Positions 33,975 to 43,325 of a stretch of DNA of 64,000 nucleotides are shown piece by piece. The notes below the pieces were generated by a model that searched no databases, had not been told where the DNA came from, and saw nothing but the letters and a program-made list of their open reading frames with translations. The DNA lies in assembly GCF_026343335.1 (NCBI RefSeq), contig NZ_JAPELX010000001.1, positions 7,626,001-7,690,000 of the forward strand, in the 5' to 3' direction. Numbering within the stretch: the stretch's first letter is position 1; each line of letters begins with the position of its first letter. This stretch comes from Streptomyces sp. NBC_00078. Its GTDB lineage: Bacteria > Actinomycetota > Actinomycetes > Streptomycetales > Streptomycetaceae. The position numbers were made by a program, and so were the translations under genes.

Positions 33975-35202
33975 CGATCGGCGCAGCCACCCGAGCAGGG
34001 TCGAACTCTCGGTGATCGCGCTCTGGCTCGGACGCGTGTCCGCCCCATCGAAACGACTGGTGCTGCCCAGGCGGTGATCGCGGCAACCCGTACCGTACGA
34101 GTGGGCTCGTGTCGCAGCACCAGCCAGGGCCAGAAGGCGGCGTCGGTGGGGGAGTCGGCGTAGTCGCCGAACGGGGACACGGCGGCCAGGCCAGTCGGTC
34201 GTCGGTAGACGCGAGGCGAGTGACCGCAAGCCCGACCGGCGGCACGGCCTCAATTGGGTCGGGGGGCACCGCGGATCAGTGTGGCTCACCACTGCCCCTC
34301 GGCAGAGCAGCAACGCGGCCACTACGGCCTGTCGTTTGAGAGGCCCCAGGTCGAGTGGTGTTCCGCCACGCCATGCCTGTAACGGCCCCAGTACCTGATC
34401 CGAAGCAGTTCAGGAGATCCGCCGTCTACCTGAAGCCTCCGCCTCCGCGCATCAACGGAATTGCAGACATTGCATCACTTGCGCATGGCATCACGGGCAA
34501 CGACTCCGTAGGGAGCGCGCACGGCGTCCCACGGCCCTCGTCGGTTAGGGTCGCCTCGTGGCGGACGAACCGGTTCCGTCGCGTGAACCTGACTGGCCTG
34601 CGGTAGATCGCGACTGTGGTGCAGCCTTCACTGTGCCCAAATGTGCCCACTCGATGGGTGGTCGGGGTAAAAGTGCAGGTCAGATGGCCATCTGGGGGTA
34701 TTTCCGGGAGACCGTGACCAGGCCCCGGTTGTGCGGTGCCTGACAGGTGGTCTTGTAGGAGCTGGTCTCCCATACGCCGGCAGGGCACCCGGTCCCCACC
34801 CACTGCAACACGGAGAGCTGCCGCTCATTGACCTGCCGTTCCAAGGGTCCGCCTTCGACTCGAAGTGACGTACGACGGCGGCATGGTGTCAGTTCTGTTC
34901 GTCGGGGACGGCCAGTTCGAGTCGCTAGGCTCGAACGAGGGGGCTGACGTGGATGGAAGCCGGTTGACGGAGAGCAGTAGGCGGGTGCTGTTCTGCGGCG
35001 GGGGTCTGACTCCTGAGATCTCTGACCGGGGTGTCCTGCTCACACTGGGGCGACCACCGGCCGGGGACGGTGTGTTGCTGGTCTCGGGCTGACCGGGCGT
35101 GTCTCGATAGGGGCCTGCCGGAAAGGCGTCTTCACGATTCTGACCGTCCGCACGGCCCGGTGTCGGCTACGGGACAAGCCGTCGGCCTGAAAGGGAACGA
35201 GC
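33975..35202. other. 1.2-kb stretch without a supported gene, probable right edge of the cluster
   Basis: Several small frames are open, none with a domain I recognise or a good ribosome-binding site. The last part leads into the IS110 fragment, so IS left-end sequence is likely near 35.1 kb. This is the likeliest place for the right boundary of the acquired region. Confidence 0.45.
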
Positions 35203-36294
35203 GTGATCGGCACGTCCTCCGCGTCGCGTGCTCGTCGGCGCCGGCCGGCGGGGGAGGCGGTCCTGGGAGTGGACACGCACCGGGATGCCCATGTGGCCGC
35301 CGTGCTCTCCCTGGTGGGGGAAGTGATCGGCACCGAGGAGTTCCTAGCCACCGCGGCCGGCTACCGAGAGCTGTTGGGGTGGGCCAGGGCGTCGGGTACG
35401 GTGCGCCGGGCCGGAGTGGAAGGGACCGGTTCCTTCGGGGCGGCCCTGTCCCGCTACCTGCTGGCCCAGGGCGTGGACGTTTTCGATGTGAATCGGTTCG
35501 ACCGGGCCGACCGCCGCCGACGCGGCAAGTCGGACCCGCTCGATGCCGAGAACGCGGCCCGGGCGGTGCTGAGCGGGCGGGCGCGCGCCCAGGCCAAGAC
35601 GGGCGATGGGCCGGTGGAGATCGCCCGGATGTACAAGCTGGCCAAGGACTCGGCGGTCAAGGCCCGCACCCAGTCGATCAGCCAGCTCAAGGCCGTCCTC
35701 ATCCGTGCCGATCCGCAGCTGAGGGAGGAACTGGCCGGGCTGGGCAACGCGGAGCTCTTGCGTACCTGTGCGGGGCTCGTCGACGACAGCCTGCACGACG
35801 AGGCCGACGAGACGGCGGTGCTCCACGCTACGCGGCTCGCGGTGGGCTGCGCCCTGGTCTTCTGCGCCATGAGCGTCCTGGTCGACTGGGACGCGGGAAG
35901 CCTGACGCCCCTCCGCACCGTGCTCTGGGTGACCCTGTCGGCCGGCCTGTGCGCCGTCCTGCTTCCGGCGCGCGTGACCGCGGGTTCCGGTTGGCTGGCA
36001 GCACGCGCCCCCTGGCGCCGGCGAGTGATCCACACGGACGCACTGACGTCCGTACGGCAGTTCGACGGCATCTCCTCCCACCTGGTCCTGCAGGACGTTC
36101 ACGGTCACCGTCTGGAACTCGACCCCAGGATCCTCGCCGCCAACCCCCTGCTCTGGCACGAACTCGACACGGGCGTCCGCCGCTCCCTGGAACGCGGAAC
36201 GCTCCGCCTCGGAGCGGATCTCATGGAGCGACTGGGGCAGCACATCGACGCCGAGACGGTCGAGGCGGTGCTTCGGGCATCGGGGCTTTCCTGA
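35203..36294 (+). pseudogene. Chimeric ORF: 5' part of an IS110 transposase joined to a membrane-protein 3' end
   Basis: The GTG at 35203 opens an IS110-type DEDD domain: VLGVDTHRDAHVAAVLS, GVEGTGSFGAALSRYLLAQG and KSDPLDAENAARAVLSG. It runs to DETAVLHATRLA, near residue 213 of a protein normally about 400 long. The frame then changes without a stop to GCALVFCAMSVLVDWDAG and a second hydrophobic helix, followed by a soluble part (LVLQDVHGHRLELDPRILAA) that looks like a bacterial PH-like domain. No single family has this layout. I read it as a deletion or insertion joint at about 35840 that truncated both genes. Expression of a fusion protein is possible but unlikely to be useful. Confidence 0.7.
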
Positions 36295-36823
36295 CCGCAC
36301 AGGGCATCCACCCCTGTCCATGAGGCACCTTCCTCTCGACTGAGATACAGAAAGGGCCGGGCGGCTGTAGGAGTACCAGGAGGGCTGGGGCACGCTCCTG
36401 CGCGATGTCCTGCTGCCTGCGGTCCACCTCCGGAAGGACCTCGTCGGCGTGGCGTCCGGCCACGTGGCGGGCGATGCGCTCGGAGACCGGCCAACCCGCC
36501 CGGCACATGCCGTGGCGGTTCTCGAACACCATGGTGTCGCCGCGGTGTTCGGCGGGTCCATTCCGGTGAGCGATGCCGTCTCATCGAGGCGGCTCAGCTC
36601 CAGGACCCCTGCGCCCGCCACCGTTCGACGCAGGCGGTGCTACCCCCGGACGTTGCGCGATACCTCTACCAGGAAGAGCCTGACAACGCCCGGCCACGCG
36701 TGGTCCGCGCGACAACCCCTCCGACGGACATCACAGTCGGAAAGGGTTCTCGCCCGAGGGGGACGAAAAGTACCTTGTGCTGCTGATCAGCTTTTTCTTC
36801 TTGTGTGCGAAAGAGGCTTCGCA
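36295..36823. other. Intergenic stretch before the nSTAND protein, no gene recognised
   Basis: The plus-strand frame of the next gene is open back to 36449, but that part has no conserved sequence. A minus-strand frame (36532 downward, containing ENRHGMCRAGWPVSERIARH) looks slightly protein-like but has no known domain. The region borders the IS110 scar. Confidence 0.4.
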
Positions 36824-39800
36824 GTGGGGCGTCCCGAACTACCGGTCGACCCGGCGGCCGGTCCGGTGCAGCGGCTCGCCCATGATCTTCGGGAGCTGCG
36901 CCGTTCGGCGGGTGGCGTGTCGTACCGGGCCATGGCGAAGAAGGCCGGCTTCTCGGCGACGACCCTGGCGAAGGCCGCGAGCGGCGAGCGACTGCCGTCG
37001 TTGGCCGTGCTCCAGGCGTACGTCCAGGCGTGCGGGGAGGACCCCGTTCCGTGGGAGGCCCGGTGGGCGGAGGCCGAGGCGCTGGCCGGGGAGGAGCGGC
37101 AGGAGGATGCCGACGCCGCCCCGCCCTACCGTGGCCTCGCGCGTTTCGAGCCGGATGACAGTGAGCTGTTCTTCGGCCGGGACCGGCTGATCGACGAGCT
37201 GAGCGAGCTGGGGTGCGGGTCCCCGTTCGCCGTGGTGTTCGGGGCGTCCGGCAGCGGCAAGTCCTCCCTGCTGCGGGCCGGTCTGATTCCCGTGCTGCGG
37301 GAGAAGATCGCGGAGCAGGGGCGTACGGCGGTCCTTCGGATCCTCACTCCGGGAGCCCGGCCCGCCACCACCTACGGCCCTCTGCTGACGCCGACGGCCG
37401 ACGATCCGGAGAGCTGGGTGGTGGTGGATCAGTTCGAGGAGGTCTTCACCCTCTGCCGCGAGCGCGCCGAGCGGGACCGCTTCCTCGACCTTCTGCTCGC
37501 CGCACGCGACCCGGGCAGCCGACTGCGCGTGCTCATCGCCGTACGCTCCGACTTCTATGCGCGGTGCGCCGAGCACCCGCGACTGGCGGAGGCACTGCAC
37601 GGGAGCGGGTTCCTGGTCAGGCCCATGACCGCGGACGAGCTGCGCGAGGCGGTGATCGGTCCCGCGCAGGCGGCCGGGCTCATCGTGGAGCGGACCCTCA
37701 CCGCACGGATCGTCGAGGACGTGCTCGACGAGCCCGGCGGACTGCCGATGCTGTCGCACGCCCTGCTGGAAACCTGGCGGCGGCGCAAGGGACGGATGCT
37801 GACCCTGGCCTCGTACGAAGCGGCCGGCGGGGTGCACGGCGCGATCGCGGCCAGCGCCGAGGAGGCGTACGGGGACCTCTCACCGGCGCAGGCGCACGCC
37901 GCCCGGCACCTGCTCCTGCGGATGGTCGAGCCCGGCCAGGGCAACGCCGACACGCGCCGCCCGCTCGGCTGGGAGGAAATGGCCGGCTGGGAGGACCCCG
38001 AAGTGCGAGCCGTCGCCGGGCGGCTGACCCGGGCCCGGCTGCTGACCACCGACGACGACGGAGTGCAGCTCGCCCACGAGGCGCTCATCACCTGCTGGCC
38101 GAGGCTGCGCGAGTGGATCGACGCGGATCGGGAGCGGCTGCGCCACCACCGGCAGCTGACCGACGCCGCCCGCACCTGGCTGGAGCACGACCGCGACCCG
38201 GGCACGCTCTACCGGGGCACCCGCCTGGCGCGGGCCGAGGAGCTGTTCGTGGGCGACGACCGCGGCTACGACGGCCTGACGTCCGAGGAGACGGCCTTCC
38301 TGGTCGCCGCGGCGGAGCAGCGGGCGACGGAGGAGCGGGCCGCCACCCGGGCCCGGCGCCGCAGCCGCACGCTCACGGCCTCGCTCTGCGCCGTGCTGGT
38401 GGTGGCCCTGGTCGTCGGCCTGACCGCGCTGCGACTGCGTCAGGACAGCGAGAGGCAGACCACCGACACGGCGGCCCGCCGGGTGGCCGCGGTCGCCGAC
38501 GCGCTGCGCACCACCGACCCGCGCACCGCGATGCTGCTCGGCGTCGCCGCATGGCGCATGTCCCCGCTGCCGGAGTCCCGCCGAGCCCTGCTGGGCGCGC
38601 TGGCCCAGCCCGAACTGGACAACTTCACCGACCCGGCGCCCGGTGACGAACCGACGCGCCTCCTCGACAGCTCCGGGCGCACTCTGCTCAGCATCGGCGA
38701 CAACACCTGGCGGACGTGGGATGTGAGCACCCACCGCCCTATCGCCTCGGGGCCGGTACCTCACGGGGCGATACTCGGTGCGGGTCCGGGCGGCCGGGTG
38801 CTCGTCATCCGGACCGCCCAGCAGACCCAGCGGCTGTGGGACACGCGAACGAGGCGCTGGATCGGGGGTCCCCTGCCGTTCAGGGGCACCGTGCGCTTCG
38901 GGGCGAGTGGCCGCAATTACCTGGTGACGAGCATGTTCGACGACCGGGCTGGGCTCTACTCCCTCACCGACGGCCATCTGGTCTTCCGGACTCCGTCAGC
39001 CGGCAGGGGGGAGCTCGCCGCCGCGGCGGCCGACGACGACCGGCTGCTGGCTGTCTGCCCGCGCGGCCGGTCCCCGCAGGTCTGGGACACCTCCGCGCGC
39101 AGCGTCCGGTCCGGCGTCTGGACGAGCGCTCGCGGCGTCTGTGGTGACGGCACCTTCCTCGGCCTCACCGGCGGCCGGCTCCTCGCTCTCACCGGGGGCC
39201 GGGTGCGCGTATGGGACACCACGTCGGGACGAAAGCTCGCCGACGTCGCCCACCCGGGTGCCCTTTCGGCCGTCGTGAGCGCGGACGGCTCGTTTCTGGC
39301 AACCGGCGGCAGCCAGGAGATCCGAGTGTGGCGTCTGTCCAAGGGCGGCAACCCCGTTTTCCGGCACTCCCTGGACAACGAGTCGCTCTCCGGTCTCGCC
39401 TGGGACTCCTCACAGCCCCTGCTGCGGTACCTCGAAGGAGGCACGGTCCACACCCTCGACCTCACCACGACGCTCACCCGCGCCTGGCGCAAGAGTCCGC
39501 TCGCCGGGGTCCGGCTCAGCCCCGACGGCAGGACGCTCGCCACCGCCGAACGTATCGGTGACCGCTACGTCTTCCAGCTGCGGAACACGCGCGACGGCCG
39601 TCTGCTGCGAACCCTGCCGCCCCCGTCACGTCCCTTCTTCCGCCCCGGCAACCGGACGGTCCCCGGGGAGGTCACCGAGCCTTTGCTGTCCTTCAGCCCC
39701 GACGGAGGCATCTTTGCGTACGGAGTCTCCGCCCCCTGGGACACGGCGCCCCAGCGTATGACGGTGTGGGACGTGGCCGGAGGACACGCGAAGACCACTG

Positions 39801-40546
39801 TGGACCTGGCGACGGCGTCCACGACGTCTACGGACGCGATCGCCCTGGGACCGGGCGGTCGTACGCTCCTCACCGCACGTTTGACCGAGGACGGCTACTT
39901 CAACGAGACATGGGACACCACGCGGCAGCGCAGGACGGCGCTCCTCCCCGGCCCGGGCGGCCGTCGTCCGGCCGTCAGCCGGGACGGCCGGCTCCTCGTG
40001 ACCGACAACCGCGTCGTCCGAGCGGGCCGGTCCCACGTCCAGCCCCTCGTCCAGCACGACGACATCGAAGAAATCGCCTTCGCCCCCGACGGCTCCCGCT
40101 TGGCGGCCGGCGACGGGACCGGGCGGGTGGCCATCTGGGACGGCGACCTCCGGCACCGAGCGGGCATCCTGAGGAACCTCTTTCCGGCGCCCGTCGATCC
40201 GTCCTCCGACTCGGCCGAGACGATCAAGGCTCTCGCGTTCAGCCCGGACGGCAGCACGCTTGCCGTGGGCGGCGACGCGGGCACCGTCCAGCTCTGGGAC
40301 ATCGCAACCCAACAACCTCTCGGTCCTCCTCCGCCCACCCACGGTGAGAGCATCGACACGCTCGCCTTCAGCCCGGACAGCAGCATGCTGTACCTGGGCG
40401 GCAAGCACGTCCCGCTCCAGCGGTACGTCGTGGATCCCGACCGAGCGGTATCCCTTGTCTGCTCCCGTGCCGGGAACACGGAGCTGACCCGGGCGCAGTG
40501 GCGCACCTACGTTCCGGACCGGCCGTACCGGCGGGTCTGCCCCTGA
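36824..40546 (+). CDS. HTH-nSTAND ATPase-WD40 signalling protein
   Basis: About 1240 residues. An N-terminal XRE-like helix-turn-helix (about 15-75, YRAMAKKAGFSATTLAKAAS) precedes an nSTAND-type P-loop ATPase from about 103: FFGRDRLIDEL, Walker A GASGSGKSS at 140-148 and Walker B WVVVDQFEEVF. A single transmembrane helix (LCAVLVVALVVGLTALRL) follows, then a C-terminal half of degenerate WD40 repeats (VWDTTSGRKLADVAHPGAL, LAFSPDGSTLAVGGDAGTVQLWD). GTG 36824 is chosen for AAAGAGG upstream and its place before the HTH. Related STAND proteins act as sensory ATPases, some in phage defence; the trigger here is unknown. The transmembrane helix suggests the WD40 part lies outside the cell. Confidence 0.85.
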   Translation: MGRPELPVDPAAGPVQRLAHDLRELRRSAGGVSYRAMAKKAGFSATTLAKAASGERLPSLAVLQAYVQACGEDPVPWEARWAEAEALAGEERQEDADAAPPYRGLARFEPDDSELFFGRDRLIDELSELGCGSPFAVVFGASGSGKSSLLRAGLIPVLREKIAEQGRTAVLRILTPGARPATTYGPLLTPTADDPESWVVVDQFEEVFTLCRERAERDRFLDLLLAARDPGSRLRVLIAVRSDFYARCAEHPRLAEALHGSGFLVRPMTADELREAVIGPAQAAGLIVERTLTARIVEDVLDEPGGLPMLSHALLETWRRRKGRMLTLASYEAAGGVHGAIAASAEEAYGDLSPAQAHAARHLLLRMVEPGQGNADTRRPLGWEEMAGWEDPEVRAVAGRLTRARLLTTDDDGVQLAHEALITCWPRLREWIDADRERLRHHRQLTDAARTWLEHDRDPGTLYRGTRLARAEELFVGDDRGYDGLTSEETAFLVAAAEQRATEERAATRARRRSRTLTASLCAVLVVALVVGLTALRLRQDSERQTTDTAARRVAAVADALRTTDPRTAMLLGVAAWRMSPLPESRRALLGALAQPELDNFTDPAPGDEPTRLLDSSGRTLLSIGDNTWRTWDVSTHRPIASGPVPHGAILGAGPGGRVLVIRTAQQTQRLWDTRTRRWIGGPLPFRGTVRFGASGRNYLVTSMFDDRAGLYSLTDGHLVFRTPSAGRGELAAAAADDDRLLAVCPRGRSPQVWDTSARSVRSGVWTSARGVCGDGTFLGLTGGRLLALTGGRVRVWDTTSGRKLADVAHPGALSAVVSADGSFLATGGSQEIRVWRLSKGGNPVFRHSLDNESLSGLAWDSSQPLLRYLEGGTVHTLDLTTTLTRAWRKSPLAGVRLSPDGRTLATAERIGDRYVFQLRNTRDGRLLRTLPPPSRPFFRPGNRTVPGEVTEPLLSFSPDGGIFAYGVSAPWDTAPQRMTVWDVAGGHAKTTVDLATASTTSTDAIALGPGGRTLLTARLTEDGYFNETWDTTRQRRTALLPGPGGRRPAVSRDGRLLVTDNRVVRAGRSHVQPLVQHDDIEEIAFAPDGSRLAAGDGTGRVAIWDGDLRHRAGILRNLFPAPVDPSSDSAETIKALAFSPDGSTLAVGGDAGTVQLWDIATQQPLGPPPPTHGESIDTLAFSPDSSMLYLGGKHVPLQRYVVDPDRAVSLVCSRAGNTELTRAQWRTYVPDRPYRRVCP

Positions 40547-41564
40547 CCGTCTGCGTGGGCAATACCGGACGTAGTGGCCCCTCTTGCGCTTGCCGTAGTG
40601 GACCTCGACCCAGCCCTGGGACTTGCGCCGGTAGGGGGCGAACCAGTACCCGCCCGCCTCACCTTCCTTACCGTCGGCTCGGTCAGGGCGCTGGTGGAGA
40701 AGCGGGTCGGGCGGTCCGCTCCTCCACCGCCCGGCCCGGCCGTCCGGCGCGACCGTGCCACCGTGCTCGCCGCCACGGCAGGCATCCTCTCCCGCGGAGC
40801 AGTGCGCCAGCGGCGCAAGCTGGGCCGGGTCGGGTGAACGCGGATCCCACAACAGCCTCGGCACGGCGGATGCTGCGGATCGTGGCCGCCGGGTTCTGTC
40901 TGCTGTCGGCCGTCCTCGTACCCCTCACACTGCCGCTCGGCTGGGACGAGATGGTGTACTGGACACCTACAACCCCGGATGGACCGTCGTCGTGCGTCCA
41001 TGACAGCGGCGCCGCAGGCCCGGCAGGGCGATGCGGCCCCCGAGGTCCACTGCGGCGCCGGCTGCACCCGAGGTGCCTTCACGTCGGGACCCGAGTAGTG
41101 CAGCGCCCGGCGCATGCCCCACACCACGTACGGCATCGAAGTCCTGCTGGGTATGAGACGAAGACCAGCCGCTCCAGCGCGGTTCCGGGACTCGAACGCC
41201 ATCACCGCCCACATCCAGGTGAGCCCGGCGACGTGGGAGACGACCGGACGGATCCTCCTGGGCATCCCCACCGACACAACGCGGCTATGACGCCATGGCC
41301 TCTCGTCTTGCCGCAAGGCGCCGCCATCGCTCCGGGAAACATGCGCGGGGCTGTTGCTCGACGGTGTCGATACCGAGTCGCGCGGTGGGAACGAAGGCCC
41401 AGTGAGGTAGACACGTGGAGCAACGACAGCATTACGTTCGGACAAGTAATGTGGAACTCGATCCTCCGGAATTGTCTGCGGCGGCAAAAGGGGCCTGCCA
41501 AACAACCTCCCGGCTGTGAGCGTCGGTCGTGACATCGCTGCACGTCGAACAACCGGAGCACACC
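40547..41564. other. Degenerate stretch with a membrane-protein N-terminal fragment
   Basis: At 40834 a GTG opens VNADPTTASARRMLRIVAAG followed by a hydrophobic helix and LPLGWDEMVYWT, which looks like the start of a glycosyltransferase-type membrane protein, but similarity is lost after about 40980. On the minus strand 40560-40690 can be read as a Lys/Arg/Tyr-rich peptide (GWVEVHYGKRKRGHYV) without a clear start. The rest holds nothing I recognise. Decay of one or more genes is likely. Confidence 0.4.
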
Positions 41565-42420
41565 ATGCCCACCAGCGTCCTCATGGTGGTCGCCTTGTCC
41601 GTCCTTCTCGGATTCCTGGTGATCATGCTGCCCAGGGAGGACACCGACACATCCGCCTCGAAACACATGGGCTTCCCACAGGTCCGCTGGAACATCAACC
41701 GCGGCTCGGGCGCCTATCTGACAATGCTCGACCAACTGCGTAACCTCGCCGAGACCTCGGCCGACGGCCGCGTCATGCCCAACGTCGACACCGGGGCGAA
41801 CGTCGCCATCACCGGCAACACGGAGACCCAGAGTTTCGCCGACATCGTGATCAGCAGCGACAACCACCTCCCCGCGGTGCATGCGATCGTGCGGCTCAGC
41901 GACTTCTGCGTCGCGCGGTTCTTCTCCCGCGACACCCCGCACAACTTCGTCCTGAACCTCGTCTCCGACGTCTCCAACCAGGAGGACGCCACCGACGACA
42001 ACTGGTTCCTCGGCAAGGAGGGCTACGACGCCCTCGCCCGCATCGCGAACCAGTCGCTGACCGAAGTCAACCTGAGCGAGGCCAGCCTCGAGAACAGCCT
42101 CAGGGACCTCGGCGTCCGCGGCACGGACCGCACGGCCCAGGCCCGCTGCATGCTGCGCTACATCATGGCCATCACCGAGGCCTCCCGGTTCCGCCCCATC
42201 GCCAACCGCATCGCGAACGGCATGGACAACGGATCCAACGTCTTCGTCACCGCACAGCAGGTCGGCCTGATGCGTGACTAGACCGCATCAGCCATGCCTT
42301 CGCCGACCGCTCCGACCTCTGCGCCGGCACAAGCGTCGCCGGCAACACCATCGCGGCCATCCGCGTCGCCACGGACTTACTCGCGGTCGCTCTCAACGAC
42401 GACCCCAAACCCAGCAAAAT
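41565..42420 (+). pseudogene. Ricin-type ribosome-inactivating protein, broken at the conserved Trp
   Basis: ATG 41565 opens 238 residues with an N-terminal signal/anchor helix (VLMVVALSVLLGFLVIML) and then a ribosome-inactivating (rRNA N-glycosidase) fold. FPQVRWNINRGSGAYLTMLD resembles its start, GYDALARIANQSLTEVNLSE its middle, and TEASRF (Glu205, Arg208) is the catalytic E-x-x-R of ricin A and Shiga toxin. The frame ends at TAG 42279-42281 in the context LMRD-stop-T. Ricin has a conserved Trp there, followed by GRLS. One base further on, another frame reads RISHAFADRSDL and stays open. A TGG-to-TAG change plus loss of one C would explain it. RIPs depurinate the large rRNA; few bacterial ones are known, for example in S. 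coelicolor. Confidence 0.68.
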
Positions 42421-42837
42421 AAGGGCCGAACTCGCCCGCACGATGATCTTGCCGGCTCCGGTGCTGGCTGCACTGAGGTCGTTCAAGGTCCTTCAGGCCA
42501 AGGAGAAGCTGGCCCTTGGTGAGGCATACGCAGAGGCCGGCTACGTCTTGGTGCACGAGACCGGAGCAGCCTTCACGATCAAGCAGCTCCGCCGACGCGT
42601 GTATCGACTCATGGCAATCCTCGGTCTCCGCCGAGTCCGTCTCTACGACGCTCGTTCGTCGTGCCTCACGTACCTGGCCAACAACGGCGTGCCGGATCAC
42701 ATCCTTGCGCGGTGGGCCGGACACACGAATGTGAAGACCACGAAGAAGTGGTACGTGAAGCCGGACGTCGAAGACCTTCGGGAAGCCGCACAACGTGGGA
42801 TGGCCTGCACGGTGCTCCGACGGAGGGGCAAGTGTGA
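42421..42837 (+). pseudogene. C-terminal remnant of a tyrosine recombinase/integrase
   Basis: The frame holding ILPAPVLAALRSFKVLQ, FTIKQLRRRVYRLMAI and RLYDARSSCLTYLANNGVPD then LARWAGHTNVKTTKKWYVKP is the catalytic end of a phage-type integrase: Arg of YDAR, His of AGH and Tyr of KWY. The N-terminal two thirds are missing. At about 42797 the frame slips; one base away it reads WDGLHGAPTEGQV and stops at 42835-42837, the expected natural end. It is a non-functional scar of an integrated element. The end would overlap the start of the HNH gene (GTGA). Confidence 0.72.
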
Positions 42838-43295
42838 GTCTGGCGGTTTACCGACCGAGCGACCTGCCCAGCGACATGTCTGCCAAGATCGAGGTGGACG
42901 CGGAGGCCGACTGTTGGCTGTGGACCGGTAGCTGCAACGGGAAGGGGCAGTCAGGCTACGGCCAAGTCTCCTACGAGGGAAAGACACAGCTTGTCCACCG
43001 TGTGGTGTTCACGTTGTTGGTCGGTGAGATCCCGGAGGGCTTCCAGGTGCGTCATGCCGATCCTTGGGGACGGCACTTTACGCTTTGCTGCAACCCGGAC
43101 CACCTGGAAGCCGTGCCGAAGAAGGAAGCTCTGCGGCGCAGGGACTGGGAGAGCGCGCGAGCCAGGAGGACGCACTGTCCCCATGGCCGCGGGTACACGC
43201 CGGAGAACTCGTATCTGGATCCCCGAGGGTTCCGGCAGTGCCGGACGCGCCGCGCCGAGAGGGTCAAGAGCCGCCGGGATCCCCGGGCTGTGTGA
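42834..43295 (+). CDS. Phage-type HNH endonuclease
   Basis: A 153-residue protein. CWLWTGSCNGKGQSGYGQVS opens the fold; LVHRVVFTLLVGEIPEG, the following RHADPWG and CCNPDHLEAVPKKE carry the HNH residues. A Zn-binding-like tail (THCPHGRGYTPENSY ... CRTRR) follows. Such proteins are common in actinophages and next to integrases. GTG 42834 follows GGAGGGG and overlaps the inferred integrase stop, so the two were once coupled. The frame is intact. Confidence 0.78.
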   Translation: MSLAVYRPSDLPSDMSAKIEVDAEADCWLWTGSCNGKGQSGYGQVSYEGKTQLVHRVVFTLLVGEIPEGFQVRHADPWGRHFTLCCNPDHLEAVPKKEALRRRDWESARARRTHCPHGRGYTPENSYLDPRGFRQCRTRRAERVKSRRDPRAV

Positions 43296-43325
43296 GATTT
43301 CGTGATACGTGAGAGGGTCTGAGGC

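Noticed and set aside
34865..35092. 75-codon ORF before the IS110 fragment
   Set aside because: No ribosome-binding site or recognisable family; acidic/glycine composition gives no support.
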